From Candidatus Gastranaerophilales bacterium (lineage in GTDB: Bacteria > Cyanobacteriota > Vampirovibrionia > Gastranaerophilales > Gastranaerophilaceae): a stretch of DNA of 7,832 nucleotides. This document shows, piece by piece, positions 1 through 7,224 of this stretch. A program made the position numbers and the translations under genes. Location of the stretch: the NCBI GenBank assembly GCA_944323945.1, contig CALUUL010000071.1, positions 1-7,832 of the forward strand. The letters run 5' to 3'. How positions within the stretch are numbered: the stretch's first letter is position 1; each line of letters opens with the position of its first letter. The notes beneath the pieces are model-generated. The model did not search any database, had not been told where the DNA came from, and saw nothing but the letters and a program-made list of their open reading frames with translations.

Positions 1-111
1 GCAAATGTTTTAAAAGATTATGCGACACAACTTGGTATAACAATAAAAGAAATAAATACAAATGCTGATGTTGAAGTTCCAAAATTTTTTAAAGATTTAT
101 ATGGAATATAA
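1..111 (+). CDS. C-terminal end of an unidentified protein (5' truncated)
   Basis: Frame 1 is open from the first base of the window and ends at TAA 109-111, giving 36 residues that finish with VPKFFKDLYGI. The piece is mixed hydrophobic and charged (for example YATQLGITIKEIN) and looks like the end of a soluble alpha/beta protein, but it is too short for me to name a family. Codon use is as AT-rich as in the rest of the window. It converges on the minus-strand gene that ends at 142, leaving only 30 bp between the two stop codons, and no convincing terminator is visible there. That the reading frame is real is inferred from the uninterrupted open frame and sensible composition. Confidence 0.6.
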   Translation, partial: ANVLKDYATQLGITIKEINTNADVEVPKFFKDLYGI

Positions 112-141
112 AGTTTCAATTTAATATATCATCATAATATT

Positions 142-663
142 TTATTCCACAATTCCCAAATTAATTGCCCAATTTTCTGTATTTCCGAAATATCCTGTAA
201 ATCCATGGCATGCACCCTCATCATATATATCGCCACTTGATATAATACACATATATTTATATGAAACACCGGTTTTTGAATTTATCCTATTTTCCAAAAG
301 TTCAACAGTTGCAAATCCATTCTTAAAAAGACCACACTTATGAAAATTATTTTTTTCTGCTGATATTATAACTTTGCCTCTTCTATCTTTATACCCACAT
401 TTTCTATCAGGTTCAATATTTGGATTAATCTGTTTCATAATTGGATTTTGTTCTTCAATTTCATATATAGTATAGTTATTAGATTCTAATACCATTTTAT
501 TTAATTCTGGCATTTGTTGTTTTAATATTCCACTAATTTCTATATCATTATATCCTTGTTCTTCTAATATTTTAGTATATTCATTTATAATATCTAATTC
601 AGAAGCATATAAAGATTGCCCTGCTATAGAAAAAACAAATATAATTAACAATATTTTTCTCAT
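142..663 (-). CDS. Small secreted hypothetical protein with a WG-repeat-like motif
   Basis: This gene encodes 173 residues. The N-terminus is a classical signal peptide: basic RK at 2-3, a hydrophobic core at about 4-14, and a likely signal peptidase I cut after Ala20 (SLYA/SELD). No lipobox cysteine is present, so the mature protein is probably exported and soluble. Residues 21-75 are acidic and probably helical. Residues 89-120 read CGYKDRRGKVII, then a spacer, then CGLFKNGFATVEL. This resembles one WG (KWG) repeat, whose usual pattern is GYID..GK..I followed by F..GLA.V, but the diagnostic Trp-Gly is missing. A weaker second copy may begin near YMCIISSGDIYDE (137-149). Four cysteines (89, 110, 139, 152) lie in the mature part and could form disulfides. 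The start is ATG at 661-663, with AAAGG at 670-674 six bases upstream. No convincing promoter was found in the 124 bp between it and mutS2. Function is unknown. Confidence 0.75.
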   Translation of the reverse strand: MRKILLIIFVFSIAGQSLYASELDIINEYTKILEEQGYNDIEISGILKQQMPELNKMVLESNNYTIYEIEEQNPIMKQINPNIEPDRKCGYKDRRGKVIISAEKNNFHKCGLFKNGFATVELLENRINSKTGVSYKYMCIISSGDIYDEGACHGFTGYFGNTENWAINLGIVE

Positions 664-787
664 ATTTTACCTTTGAAACTAAAATATCTTATTATTGTAT
701 ATAGTGTTCCCAATTTTTTTTAAATTATAACTTGAATTATATTTATTTTTTTAACAAATAATTAGTTAATATTGCTAAATTTTTATT

Positions 788-3157
788 TTAATTAATATCA
801 ACAACACTGACTCCGTCACCGCCTTCGGCATTTTCTCCGGGACGAAATTTTGCTACATATGGTGAATGCATTAGATAATCACGTATTACTTGTTTTAATG
901 CTCCTGTTCCATGACCATGGATTATATAAACAGGACTTAAATTTACTAAACTTGCTTTATCTAAATAGGATTCTATTTCATCAAGTGCATCTTCACATCT
1001 GTATCCGCGTAAATCTAATGTTTGAGACAAAGAACGACGTTCAATCGCAAAATTATTTTTATATGTTCCTCTTGCTTTTGCCTCTTTCTTAATCAAATTT
1101 TTATTTAATACAGCTAATTTATTCTGTTTAATTTTTGTTTTCATCAGTCCCATTTGTATTTGGACATTTTTATTTTTATCAGGCAATTCAACAATGGTTA
1201 CTTCTTGGTTCAAATCCATTACCATAACTTTATCACCAACTTTTATATTTTCCCAATCTATAGGTGTATATTTTTCAGCAATTTCATTCTCATCTTTGTT
1301 AAAATCTGAACGCATTGAACTTTCAATATCTGCCAATCTTTGGAAACTTCTTCTTGCTATTTTTTCAGATTTTTCTTCTCGCATTTCTTTTAATATACTT
1401 TTAATTTCTTCTCTTGCTTCATCTATAGATGTTTCATATTTTTTCTTGTAAATATGAATATTTTTCTTCTTCTCTTTCTTAATTTCGTTAAGTTTATCAT
1501 TTAAACTTTGTTCTAAGCGTTTTACATTATCTTCTTTTTCTTCTATTACTTTTTTAGAATCAGATAATTCCTGCTGGGTTTTCTGTAACTCTTCTAAAAC
1601 TTTTGCAGTATTATCTTTCTGATTAAAATATGTTTCTCTGGCATTATTTATAATTTCTTCTTTTAGCCCGAGATTTTTAGCTATAGCAATAGCATTACTT
1701 GCCCCCGGAATACCTATTAGTAATTTATATGTAGGCTGAAGAGTATTTATATTAAACTCAACAGACGCATTAATAAATCCTTCTTTTAAATATGCTAATG
1801 ATTTTAACTCGCCATAGTGAGTTGTTGTTATTACAATTGAGCCCCTTTTCTGTAAATATTCAAGTATTGCTTGAGCTAATGAAGCGCCTTCTTTTGGATC
1901 AGTACCTGCTGCTATTTCATCTAATAAAATTAAAGTATCATAATCAGCATTATTTATAATATTTACAATATTTGTCATATGAGATGAAAAAGTCGAAAGA
2001 TTTTGAATAATACTTTGTTCATCACCAATATCCGCATAAACTTTTTTAAAAGGATAAATTTCTGCATCATAACAAGGTATATGCATACCTGCCTTTGTCA
2101 TCAAAGTACATAAGCCTGCGGTTTTTAATACTACCGTTTTTCCTCCGGTATTTGAACCTGTTATAATCATGCAATTCTTAACTGAATCTATATATAAATC
2201 GTTCTCTACTATTTCTTTTTTAGACTTTATAAGAACGGGATTTTTCATCATTTTTAAATTAATGACTTTTTTATCGGAAATTTTAGCGGCCGTACCATCA
2301 AAAGAAGCAGAATATTTTGCTTTTGCAAATATAAAATCCAGTTCAATTAACTGAAGATTTGATGTTTTGATTTCTTCAGAATTTAAACCAATTTCATTAG
2401 ACAATAGTTTTAGAATTCTCTCAATTTCAATATGTATATTAGCTTCTGTTTCTCTTATTTTATTATTTAATCCGACTAAAATTTCAGGCTCAATAAAATA
2501 TGTTTGACTGCTTTGAGAAACATCATGAACAATACCTGAGACTTTATTTTTACATTCTGCTTTTACCTGAAAAACAGTTCTTCCGTCCCTTTGAGTATAG
2601 ATTGTATCTTGAAGATTAGATGTAAAATCACTATTTTGAAGTAATGATGATACACAAACTCTTACATTAGAATTTGTATCTCTCAATGTTTGATATAGTT
2701 TTTTTAACTCGGGAGTTGCATCTTCCTTTACTGTTAGAGCAGGAGTAAATGTATAAAATATCTTATCTTCCAGTTCTTTATTTGCAAAAAGAGTATTCTT
2801 CATTTCTGAAAGCTCAAAATAATCATTTGAAATACTGTCTAAAAAATTTCTCATTAAACGTGATGTTCTTAAAGTTCTTGCAATATCAATTATTTCTTCT
2901 TCACTTAAACGAAGTTTCTTTTTTGCATCATTTAGACTTTTTTCAACATTATAAATATTTTCTAACGGAACATTTATTGCATCATTAACGATTTTTCTTG
3001 CTTGAGAAGTTAATATAAGTTCTTTTTTTATAGTATTAACATTATCAAAAATCTGTGCATTTAAACACCTTTCAACCCCAAGTGAACTTATTGCATATTC
3101 ACTTAAATATGAAAGTACTTTATCAAATTCTAAAATTTCTGAAGTCTTTTTAATCAT
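788..3157 (-). CDS. mutS2: MutS2 family ATPase with C-terminal Smr domain
   Basis: This 789-residue protein is close to the usual length for MutS2 (about 780-790). It starts directly with the core and clamp region and lacks the mismatch-binding domain of MutS1. The ATPase has a Walker A GSNTGGKT at 334-341, a signature STFSSHM at 388-394, a Walker B LILLDE at 409-414 followed by AAGTDP, and a switch histidine in TTTHYGE at 444-450. A charged coiled coil covers about 500-610 and a KOW-like beta segment about 635-685. The Smr domain has LDLRG at 714-718 and HGHGTGALK at 747-755, so both of its signature motifs are intact. Known family roles are suppression of homologous recombination, Smr endonuclease activity and, in Bacillus subtilis, splitting of collided ribosomes; which applies here cannot be read from sequence. 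The ATG at 3155-3157 has no Shine-Dalgarno, but a TATAAT lies six bases upstream. The gene follows HU and is separated from it by an intrinsic terminator. Confidence 0.97.
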   Translation of the reverse strand: MIKKTSEILEFDKVLSYLSEYAISSLGVERCLNAQIFDNVNTIKKELILTSQARKIVNDAINVPLENIYNVEKSLNDAKKKLRLSEEEIIDIARTLRTSRLMRNFLDSISNDYFELSEMKNTLFANKELEDKIFYTFTPALTVKEDATPELKKLYQTLRDTNSNVRVCVSSLLQNSDFTSNLQDTIYTQRDGRTVFQVKAECKNKVSGIVHDVSQSSQTYFIEPEILVGLNNKIRETEANIHIEIERILKLLSNEIGLNSEEIKTSNLQLIELDFIFAKAKYSASFDGTAAKISDKKVINLKMMKNPVLIKSKKEIVENDLYIDSVKNCMIITGSNTGGKTVVLKTAGLCTLMTKAGMHIPCYDAEIYPFKKVYADIGDEQSIIQNLSTFSSHMTNIVNIINNADYDTLILLDEIAAGTDPKEGASLAQAILEYLQKRGSIVITTTHYGELKSLAYLKEGFINASVEFNINTLQPTYKLLIGIPGASNAIAIAKNLGLKEEIINNARETYFNQKDNTAKVLEELQKTQQELSDSKKVIEEKEDNVKRLEQSLNDKLNEIKKEKKKNIHIYKKKYETSIDEAREEIKSILKEMREEKSEKIARRSFQRLADIESSMRSDFNKDENEIAEKYTPIDWENIKVGDKVMVMDLNQEVTIVELPDKNKNVQIQMGLMKTKIKQNKLAVLNKNLIKKEAKARGTYKNNFAIERRSLSQTLDLRGYRCEDALDEIESYLDKASLVNLSPVYIIHGHGTGALKQVIRDYLMHSPYVAKFRPGENAEGGDGVSVVDIN

Positions 3158-3163
3158 ATAAAT

Positions 3164-3192
3164 ATTATAAACAAAAAAGACTGATATATTAA
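3164..3192 (-). promoter_or_regulatory. Candidate mutS2 promoter giving a leaderless mRNA
   Basis: Read on the minus strand, there is a perfect -10 TATAAT (plus-strand 3164-3169) and a weak -35 TTAATA (3187-3192, four of six matches), with a 17-bp spacer. Only six bases separate the -10 from the mutS2 ATG, so transcription would begin at or next to the A of ATG. This fits the absence of any Shine-Dalgarno. The -35 coincides with the loop of the HU terminator. AT-rich DNA produces TATAAT often, so this is an inference from position and spacing. Confidence 0.45.
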
Positions 3193-3207
3193 TTATCAGC
3201 CTTTTTT
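3173..3207 (-). terminator. Rho-independent terminator downstream of the HU gene
   Basis: The minus-strand transcript reads AAAAAAGGCUGAUA, a seven-base loop, then UAUCAGUCUUUUUU. The arms pair over 14 positions with a single G-U wobble, and the 3' arm ends in a six-U run. The arms are at plus-strand 3173-3186 and 3194-3207. On the plus-strand transcript the wobble becomes an A-C mismatch, so the hairpin favours the minus direction, matching HU, whose stop codon is 22 bp upstream. It should isolate HU transcription from mutS2. Confidence 0.9.
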
Positions 3208-3229
3208 ATTAGATATATTAATCAAGAAA

Positions 3230-3523
3230 CTATTTTTTTGCAGCTACTTTACCATCAACAATATCTTTGAACTTTTTACCTGCTGTAAATACAGGAGCAG
3301 TTTTTGCAGCAATTTTAATAGCAGCACCTGTTTGTGGGTTACGACCTGTACGAGCAGCTCTTTTTCTTGCTTCAAATGTACCAAAACCAACTAAAGTAAC
3401 TTTTTTACCTTTAGCAACTGTTTTTTCAATTGTTGACATAATTGCATTTAAAACTTCTGCTGCATCTTTTTGAGTAACTTTTGCTTTTTTTGAAATTTCT
3501 TGTACCAATTCTTCTTTATTCAT
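3230..3523 (-). CDS. hup: HU family DNA-binding nucleoid protein
   Basis: This 97-residue histone-like protein has the full length of the HU/IHF family. It acts as a dimer that binds and bends DNA non-specifically and compacts the nucleoid. Helices at about 3-40 are followed by the family signature around VTLVGFGTFEARKRAARTG (42-60) and the DNA-gripping arm GRNPQTG at 60-66. The arm includes the conserved proline 63 that intercalates between base pairs. The terminal PVFTAGKKFKDIV (77-89) is typical, followed by a short lysine-rich tail (KVAAKK). HU rather than IHF is favoured by the overall match. The start is ATG at 3521-3523, with a strong purine-rich ribosome site (AAGGAAAGGGG, 3533-3543) nine bases upstream. 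A near-consensus promoter and a strong terminator bracket the gene, so it is probably a highly expressed single-gene transcript. It looks somewhat less AT-rich than its neighbours, partly because it is rich in alanine. Confidence 0.97.
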   Translation of the reverse strand: MNKEELVQEISKKAKVTQKDAAEVLNAIMSTIEKTVAKGKKVTLVGFGTFEARKRAARTGRNPQTGAAIKIAAKTAPVFTAGKKFKDIVDGKVAAKK

Positions 3524-3558
3524 GGTATAAAACCCCTTTCCTTAAATATAACATTCTT

Positions 3559-3586
3559 ATTATATCTATTTTTCAGAAGTAGTCAA
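3559..3586 (-). promoter_or_regulatory. Strong sigma-70-type promoter for the HU gene
   Basis: On the minus strand, a -35 TTGACT (plus-strand 3581-3586, five of six matches to TTGACA) and a -10 TATAAT (3559-3564, perfect) are separated by 16 bp. The predicted start near 3552 leaves a leader of about 29 nt containing the purine-rich ribosome site. The promoter lies wholly in the lysS-HU gap, so HU does not depend on lysS read-through. Confidence 0.85.
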
Positions 3587-3625
3587 TAGCTAATTTCCAA
3601 TACTGTTTTAAATTGTAGCCTTTTT

Positions 3626-5122
3626 CTATTTATTTTTCATCGTTGGAAAGGCAATTACATCACGTATTGTAGAAGAATTAGTCAATAGCATTACCAATCT
3701 GTCAATACCCATACCCATACCTCCTGTAGGCGGCATGCCGTATTCTAATGCTTCAATGAAATCTTCATCTATTTCCATAGCTTCTTCATCACCGTTAGCC
3801 TTTGCAAGAGCTTGGTTTTCAAACCTTTGTCTTTGGTCTATAGGATCTGTTAATTCAGAAAACGCATTAGCAATTTCCCATCCGTTCACTCTGGTTTCGA
3901 AACGCTCTGTTAAACGAGTATTATTTCTATGAACTTTCGCTAATGGAGAAATTTCTAAAGGATAATCTATTATATGTACAGGTTGAATTAAACTTGGTTC
4001 TACTTTTTCTTCAAATACTTGATCTATTACCTTACCCCAAGAATCACATTCTTGAGCATCTACATTTATAGTTGAAGCTAATTTAATTGCTTCTTCCAAA
4101 TTATTACAAGATAAGAAATCAACTCCAGTATGTTCTTGAATAGCACCAAGCATAGTTTTTCTATCCCAAGGCGGTGTTAAATCAATTTCATTTTCGCCGT
4201 ATTTAATTTTTGTTGTACCAAGAACTTCTTTTGCAACATATGCCACCATATTTTCTGTCAATTCCATCATATCATTATAATCTGCATATGCTTGATATAA
4301 TTCTATCATTGTAAATTCAGGATTATGGCGTGTATCTATTCCTTCATTTCTAAAACATTTACCTATTTCATAAACTCTTTCAGAGACTCCTCCTACTATT
4401 AAACGTTTTAGATATAATTCCAACGCAATTCTCATTGTCATATCCATATCCAAAGCATTATGATGTGTAGTAAATGGTCTTGCATTAGCTCCTGATGCTA
4501 CTGTTTGCAATATCGGAGTATCAACCTCTAAGTATCCTCTTTCTGCTAAAAATTCTCTTATTTTTTGGATAATTAAACTTCTTTTTCTGAAGGTTTCTCT
4601 TGTTTCTTCATTAATTATTAAATCAATATAACGTTGTCTGTATTTTGTTTCAACATCAGTTAAACCATGGAATTTTTCAGGAAGCGGTTTTAACGATTTT
4701 GTTAATACTTCAAAATCTATAGCTTTAATACTTAATTCACCACGAGGTGTTCTTCTTATATCTCCTTCAAAACCTACAATATCACCAATATCAACAAGTT
4801 TTAAAAGTTTAATTTTTTCAGCATCAATATTTTGTTTATGAGAAAAAATTTGAATTTTACCTGTATCATCCATCAAGTCAATAAACATGCCTGAGTTTCT
4901 AATAGCCATGACACGACCGGCAACTTTATATCTATCATTAGTTTCTTCACCATCTGCAAGATTTTTATACTTTTCTTGAAGCTCTTTTGCTGATGCTGTC
5001 TTTTCATATTTATAAGGATACGGATTAAAACCTAATTCCCTTAAATGTTGAGCTTTATCTATTCTTCCTTGTCTTATAACATCAATAGAAGACGTAGATT
5101 CTTTTATATTATTATCTTGCAT
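3626..5122 (-). CDS. lysS: Lysyl-tRNA synthetase, class II
   Basis: This 498-residue enzyme matches the normal length of bacterial class II LysRS. It charges tRNA-Lys with lysine in the cytoplasm, using ATP. An N-terminal OB-fold anticodon-binding domain covers about 65-140 (VAGRVMAIRNSGMFIDLMDD at 67-86). The catalytic core carries motif 1 near FLAERGYLEVDTPILQ (191-206), motif 2 FRNEGIDTRHNPEFTMIE (257-274, with the ATP-contacting Arg258) and motif 3 GGMGMGIDRLVMLLT (467-481, with Arg475). The preceding PPTG is also typical of the family. No domain is missing. The ATG at 5120-5122 is fixed by a perfect GGAGG (plus-strand 5127-5131) four bases upstream. No T-box leader or tRNA-like structure is visible in the short upstream gap. 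No clear terminator follows the stop, so some read-through into HU is possible. Confidence 0.98.
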   Translation of the reverse strand: MQDNNIKESTSSIDVIRQGRIDKAQHLRELGFNPYPYKYEKTASAKELQEKYKNLADGEETNDRYKVAGRVMAIRNSGMFIDLMDDTGKIQIFSHKQNIDAEKIKLLKLVDIGDIVGFEGDIRRTPRGELSIKAIDFEVLTKSLKPLPEKFHGLTDVETKYRQRYIDLIINEETRETFRKRSLIIQKIREFLAERGYLEVDTPILQTVASGANARPFTTHHNALDMDMTMRIALELYLKRLIVGGVSERVYEIGKCFRNEGIDTRHNPEFTMIELYQAYADYNDMMELTENMVAYVAKEVLGTTKIKYGENEIDLTPPWDRKTMLGAIQEHTGVDFLSCNNLEEAIKLASTINVDAQECDSWGKVIDQVFEEKVEPSLIQPVHIIDYPLEISPLAKVHRNNTRLTERFETRVNGWEIANAFSELTDPIDQRQRFENQALAKANGDEEAMEIDEDFIEALEYGMPPTGGMGMGIDRLVMLLTNSSTIRDVIAFPTMKNK

Positions 5123-5169
5123 ATTGCCTCCAATAGTTGTGTCCAGAAAAATTTTAACATCAACATTCT

Positions 5170-5197
5170 TTTATGTCATGAATATATAATTTATCAA
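5170..5197 (-). promoter_or_regulatory. Tentative lysS promoter
   Basis: On the minus strand, a -35 TTGATA (plus-strand 5192-5197, five of six matches) is followed after 16 bp by CATAAA (5170-5175, four of six matches to TATAAT). Transcription would begin near 5163, giving a leader of about 40 nt. The site is plausible by position, but AT-rich DNA makes such partial matches common. Confidence 0.35.
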
Positions 5198-5274
5198 ATT
5201 AAGATTTTTTCACATTATAAGAAATTTAATTAAAGTTTATATATTTTCTACCGATATATAAAGAAGTACAAACT

Positions 5275-5280
5275 GAAGGG
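5275..5280 (+). promoter_or_regulatory. Ribosome binding site that decides the GTG start at 5287
   Basis: GAAGGG lies six bases before GTG 5287-5289. In the same frame an upstream stop (TAA 5227-5229) is followed by no ATG, GTG or TTG until 5287, so GTG is the only reasonable start and the protein cannot be extended to include a signal peptide. Confidence 0.75.
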
Positions 5281-5286
5281 AAAATA

Positions 5287-7191
5287 GTGAATATAAATTT
5301 TTCCGAGATTACAAACAAATTTAATCTCTATTTAAAAGATTTATATAAAGAAAAAGAAACTGATTTATCTAACATCAGTATTTTTGACTATTGTAATGAA
5401 TTTAAAGACTATATTTCAGAAGAATATAATATTGATTCTGAAGTATTGATATATGCTGACCTTGCTGAAATTATGAATACTGATTCTCTTAATAATCAAA
5501 CTGATCAAACTGATCAAACAGAAAATCCTTCAAATGATGAGAATAAAGATTTTATCGTCGGGCTTATAGATAATTTATTAAAAAGCGAAAATTTTAAAAA
5601 AGAAATTGATATTAATGAAGATGGAACTATAGATCAAGATGAATTAAATAATTTATTTAAGTTTATAAGCAAAAATGATGAAAATGCTGAAAATATTTCA
5701 GTATATGATATTACAAAGGGAATAAATGATATAAAACAAGGAGAATATAAAAAATACAATAATGAAAATAGTAATATCGACTTAGGAGACATAGATATTC
5801 CTGAAAATAATCAAAATATTGAATCAGGAAATAATATCTCAAATGGGATGATAAATTCAAATCCTGTAAGTTCAGGCAGCAATTCATCTACAGGAGGAAC
5901 ACCAACAATCAAGGGTTCCTCTAGTGGAAATAACTCATCTGGCGGAACTGTAAGTTTAGCATTTATGGATGAAGAACAATTAAACAAGGAACTTGAAAAA
6001 AGAGAATCCAAAGTTGAAGAAAAACAAAATGCATTAGATGCAATTTATAACGGTACTGATAATACAATTGCATATTGGCAAGGTATCGTTGATAATGCAT
6101 ATGAAACATATCTACAACAATTAGAAAATTATAAAATTAATGAAGAACTAAAACAACAAGTTACCAAAACTATAGAAGATATAAATAAAAAAGAAGGAGA
6201 AATAGACAAACAAGATCAACTAATTTCACAACAAGAAACAACAGTTTCAAACGCACAAACAGACTATGATAATGCCGTTTCAACAAGGGAAAGCCTTGAA
6301 GCATCTTTATCCGCACTAGAAGGTAAAAAAGGTGCAACGGAAGAAGAACAAGCGGCTATAGATTCACAAATACAAGCATTAAGAGGTGAAGTAGAAGCTG
6401 CAAAAGCAGCAGAAGAAGCTGCACTTAATGCACTAAATAATGCAGAAAACCAATTAGTTAATTTAGAAAATCAAAAAACTTCACTACAAAATGATCTAGA
6501 CATTTTAAATAAAAATAAAGCATCTATCGAATCACAAATCATAGATGTTGAACCACAAATGCAAAATGCAATAAATAATTATAACACTCAAAAAGCAGCA
6601 TTTAATGAACAAAAAACTATCTCTATTAATAATGCGAAATCAGAGATTAACGAAGCTCAAAATGAAGTTAATGAAATTAAAACTGTTATAAATGACAATA
6701 AAAATAGAAATTCTAGAATAGAATATTCAGACAATTTTCTAGGTAAAGATATTATTCAATATGCACTTCAATTCTTAGGTTATAATGAAGCAGATACGAG
6801 TGCAGATATATTTTTAGAAAAATGGCATTCTTCATCATCTCAAACAGGATGGTGTGCTGCTTTTGTAAGTTATGTATATGAACATATGAAATCAGCAGAT
6901 CAAATTCCACAGTGGTATCAAGATATAGAAAATCAATATTGGCAAGTAAATGTTCATAGTGCAGCAAAAGAAGCAGGTGCAATTATAGATTCATCTGAAG
7001 CTAAAATGGGTGATATTGTGCTTTATGACTATAACGGTGATGGAACAATGCAACATATTGGTATTGTTGTTGCGATGGAAGGTAACAAGATGATTACTAT
7101 TGAAGGTAATTCCGGTAATCAAGTTAGAATTGTTGAACACAATTTAGATAATCCGGCAAATTGCAATATGGCATTCTGTAAAGTCACATAA
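5287..7191 (+). CDS. EF-hand / coiled-coil / CHAP-domain putative peptidoglycan hydrolase
   Basis: This 634-residue protein has several segments. Residues 1-65 are a helical, acidic region I do not recognise. An EF-hand loop DINEDGTIDQDE (108-119) has every calcium-ligand position occupied. A flexible Asn/Ser/Gly linker runs from about 155 to 222. An Ala/Glu/Gln-rich coiled coil spans about 227-475. The CHAP domain covers about 485-634, with GWCAAF (nucleophile Cys523), GDIVLYDYNGDGTMQHIGIV (His590) and TIEGNSG (Glu606 or Asn608 as third residue). CHAP enzymes cleave peptidoglycan amide or peptide bonds. Coiled coil plus CHAP resembles PcsB, which is controlled by FtsEX at division, but PcsB is shorter, has a signal peptide and lacks an EF-hand. 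Here the N-terminus MNINFSEITNKF is polar, so export must be non-classical, or the enzyme acts inside or on lysis. The gene starts at GTG, is divergent from lysS (164 bp) and shows no clear promoter. Substrate and role are inferred only. Confidence 0.9.
   Translation: MNINFSEITNKFNLYLKDLYKEKETDLSNISIFDYCNEFKDYISEEYNIDSEVLIYADLAEIMNTDSLNNQTDQTDQTENPSNDENKDFIVGLIDNLLKSENFKKEIDINEDGTIDQDELNNLFKFISKNDENAENISVYDITKGINDIKQGEYKKYNNENSNIDLGDIDIPENNQNIESGNNISNGMINSNPVSSGSNSSTGGTPTIKGSSSGNNSSGGTVSLAFMDEEQLNKELEKRESKVEEKQNALDAIYNGTDNTIAYWQGIVDNAYETYLQQLENYKINEELKQQVTKTIEDINKKEGEIDKQDQLISQQETTVSNAQTDYDNAVSTRESLEASLSALEGKKGATEEEQAAIDSQIQALRGEVEAAKAAEEAALNALNNAENQLVNLENQKTSLQNDLDILNKNKASIESQIIDVEPQMQNAINNYNTQKAAFNEQKTISINNAKSEINEAQNEVNEIKTVINDNKNRNSRIEYSDNFLGKDIIQYALQFLGYNEADTSADIFLEKWHSSSSQTGWCAAFVSYVYEHMKSADQIPQWYQDIENQYWQVNVHSAAKEAGAIIDSSEAKMGDIVLYDYNGDGTMQHIGIVVAMEGNKMITIEGNSGNQVRIVEHNLDNPANCNMAFCKVT
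5497..5519 (+). repeat. Short 9-bp tandem repeat within the CHAP gene
   Basis: The unit CAAACTGAT occurs twice (5497-5505 and 5506-5514), followed by a partial third copy, CAAAC. It encodes a QTD tripeptide repeat (QTDQTDQTE, residues 71-79) in an acidic linker between the N-terminal segment and the EF-hand. It could change length by slippage without breaking the frame. Confidence 0.8.
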
Positions 7192-7211
7192 TATTTTTTA
7201 TATTAGTTGTG

Positions 7212-7217
7212 TATAAT
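7212..7217 (+). promoter_or_regulatory. Candidate -10 element for a leaderless start
   Basis: A perfect TATAAT lies seven bases before the ATG at 7225, with no Shine-Dalgarno between. Transcription would start at or next to the ATG. No good -35 is found at 16-18 bp upstream, where the sequence is only A and T around the previous stop codon. The call therefore rests on the -10 and its spacing alone. Confidence 0.35.
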
Positions 7218-7224
7218 AAATAAT

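Noticed and set aside
102..149. Inverted repeat TGGAATA / TATTCCA spanning the stop codons of the two convergent genes, a possible shared terminator
   Set aside because: The stem is only seven pairs with a 34-base loop, the inner part forms only weak A-T pairs, and neither strand has a clean U-tract after it.
850..2988. Several open frames of 60-85 codons on the plus strand opposite mutS2
   Set aside because: They lie antisense to a complete, well-supported mutS2, and their translations are rich in Leu/Phe/Ser with no family resemblance.
3593..3625. Possible lysS terminator after its stop codon
   Set aside because: Only four-base stems (GCTA/TAGC, CAAT/ATTG) can be drawn and no U-tract follows.
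3267..3932. Plus-strand open frames opposite the HU and lysS genes
   Set aside because: They are shadows of conserved genes on the other strand and have no ribosome sites or recognisable motifs.
5123..5286. Possible T-box or other structured leader in front of lysS, and a promoter for the divergent CHAP gene
   Set aside because: No T-box sequence, anti-terminator or GC stem is present in the gap, and the best plus-strand -35/-10 pairs match poorly or are badly spaced.
5811..6982. Minus-strand open frames inside the CHAP gene
   Set aside because: They arise as complements of the Ser/Gly linker and the CHAP coding sequence and have no support of their own.
7189..7205. TAATAT-TTTTT-ATATTA inverted repeat after the CHAP gene
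   Set aside because: It consists only of A-T pairs with no GC stem and no trailing U-run, so it is not a credible intrinsic terminator.
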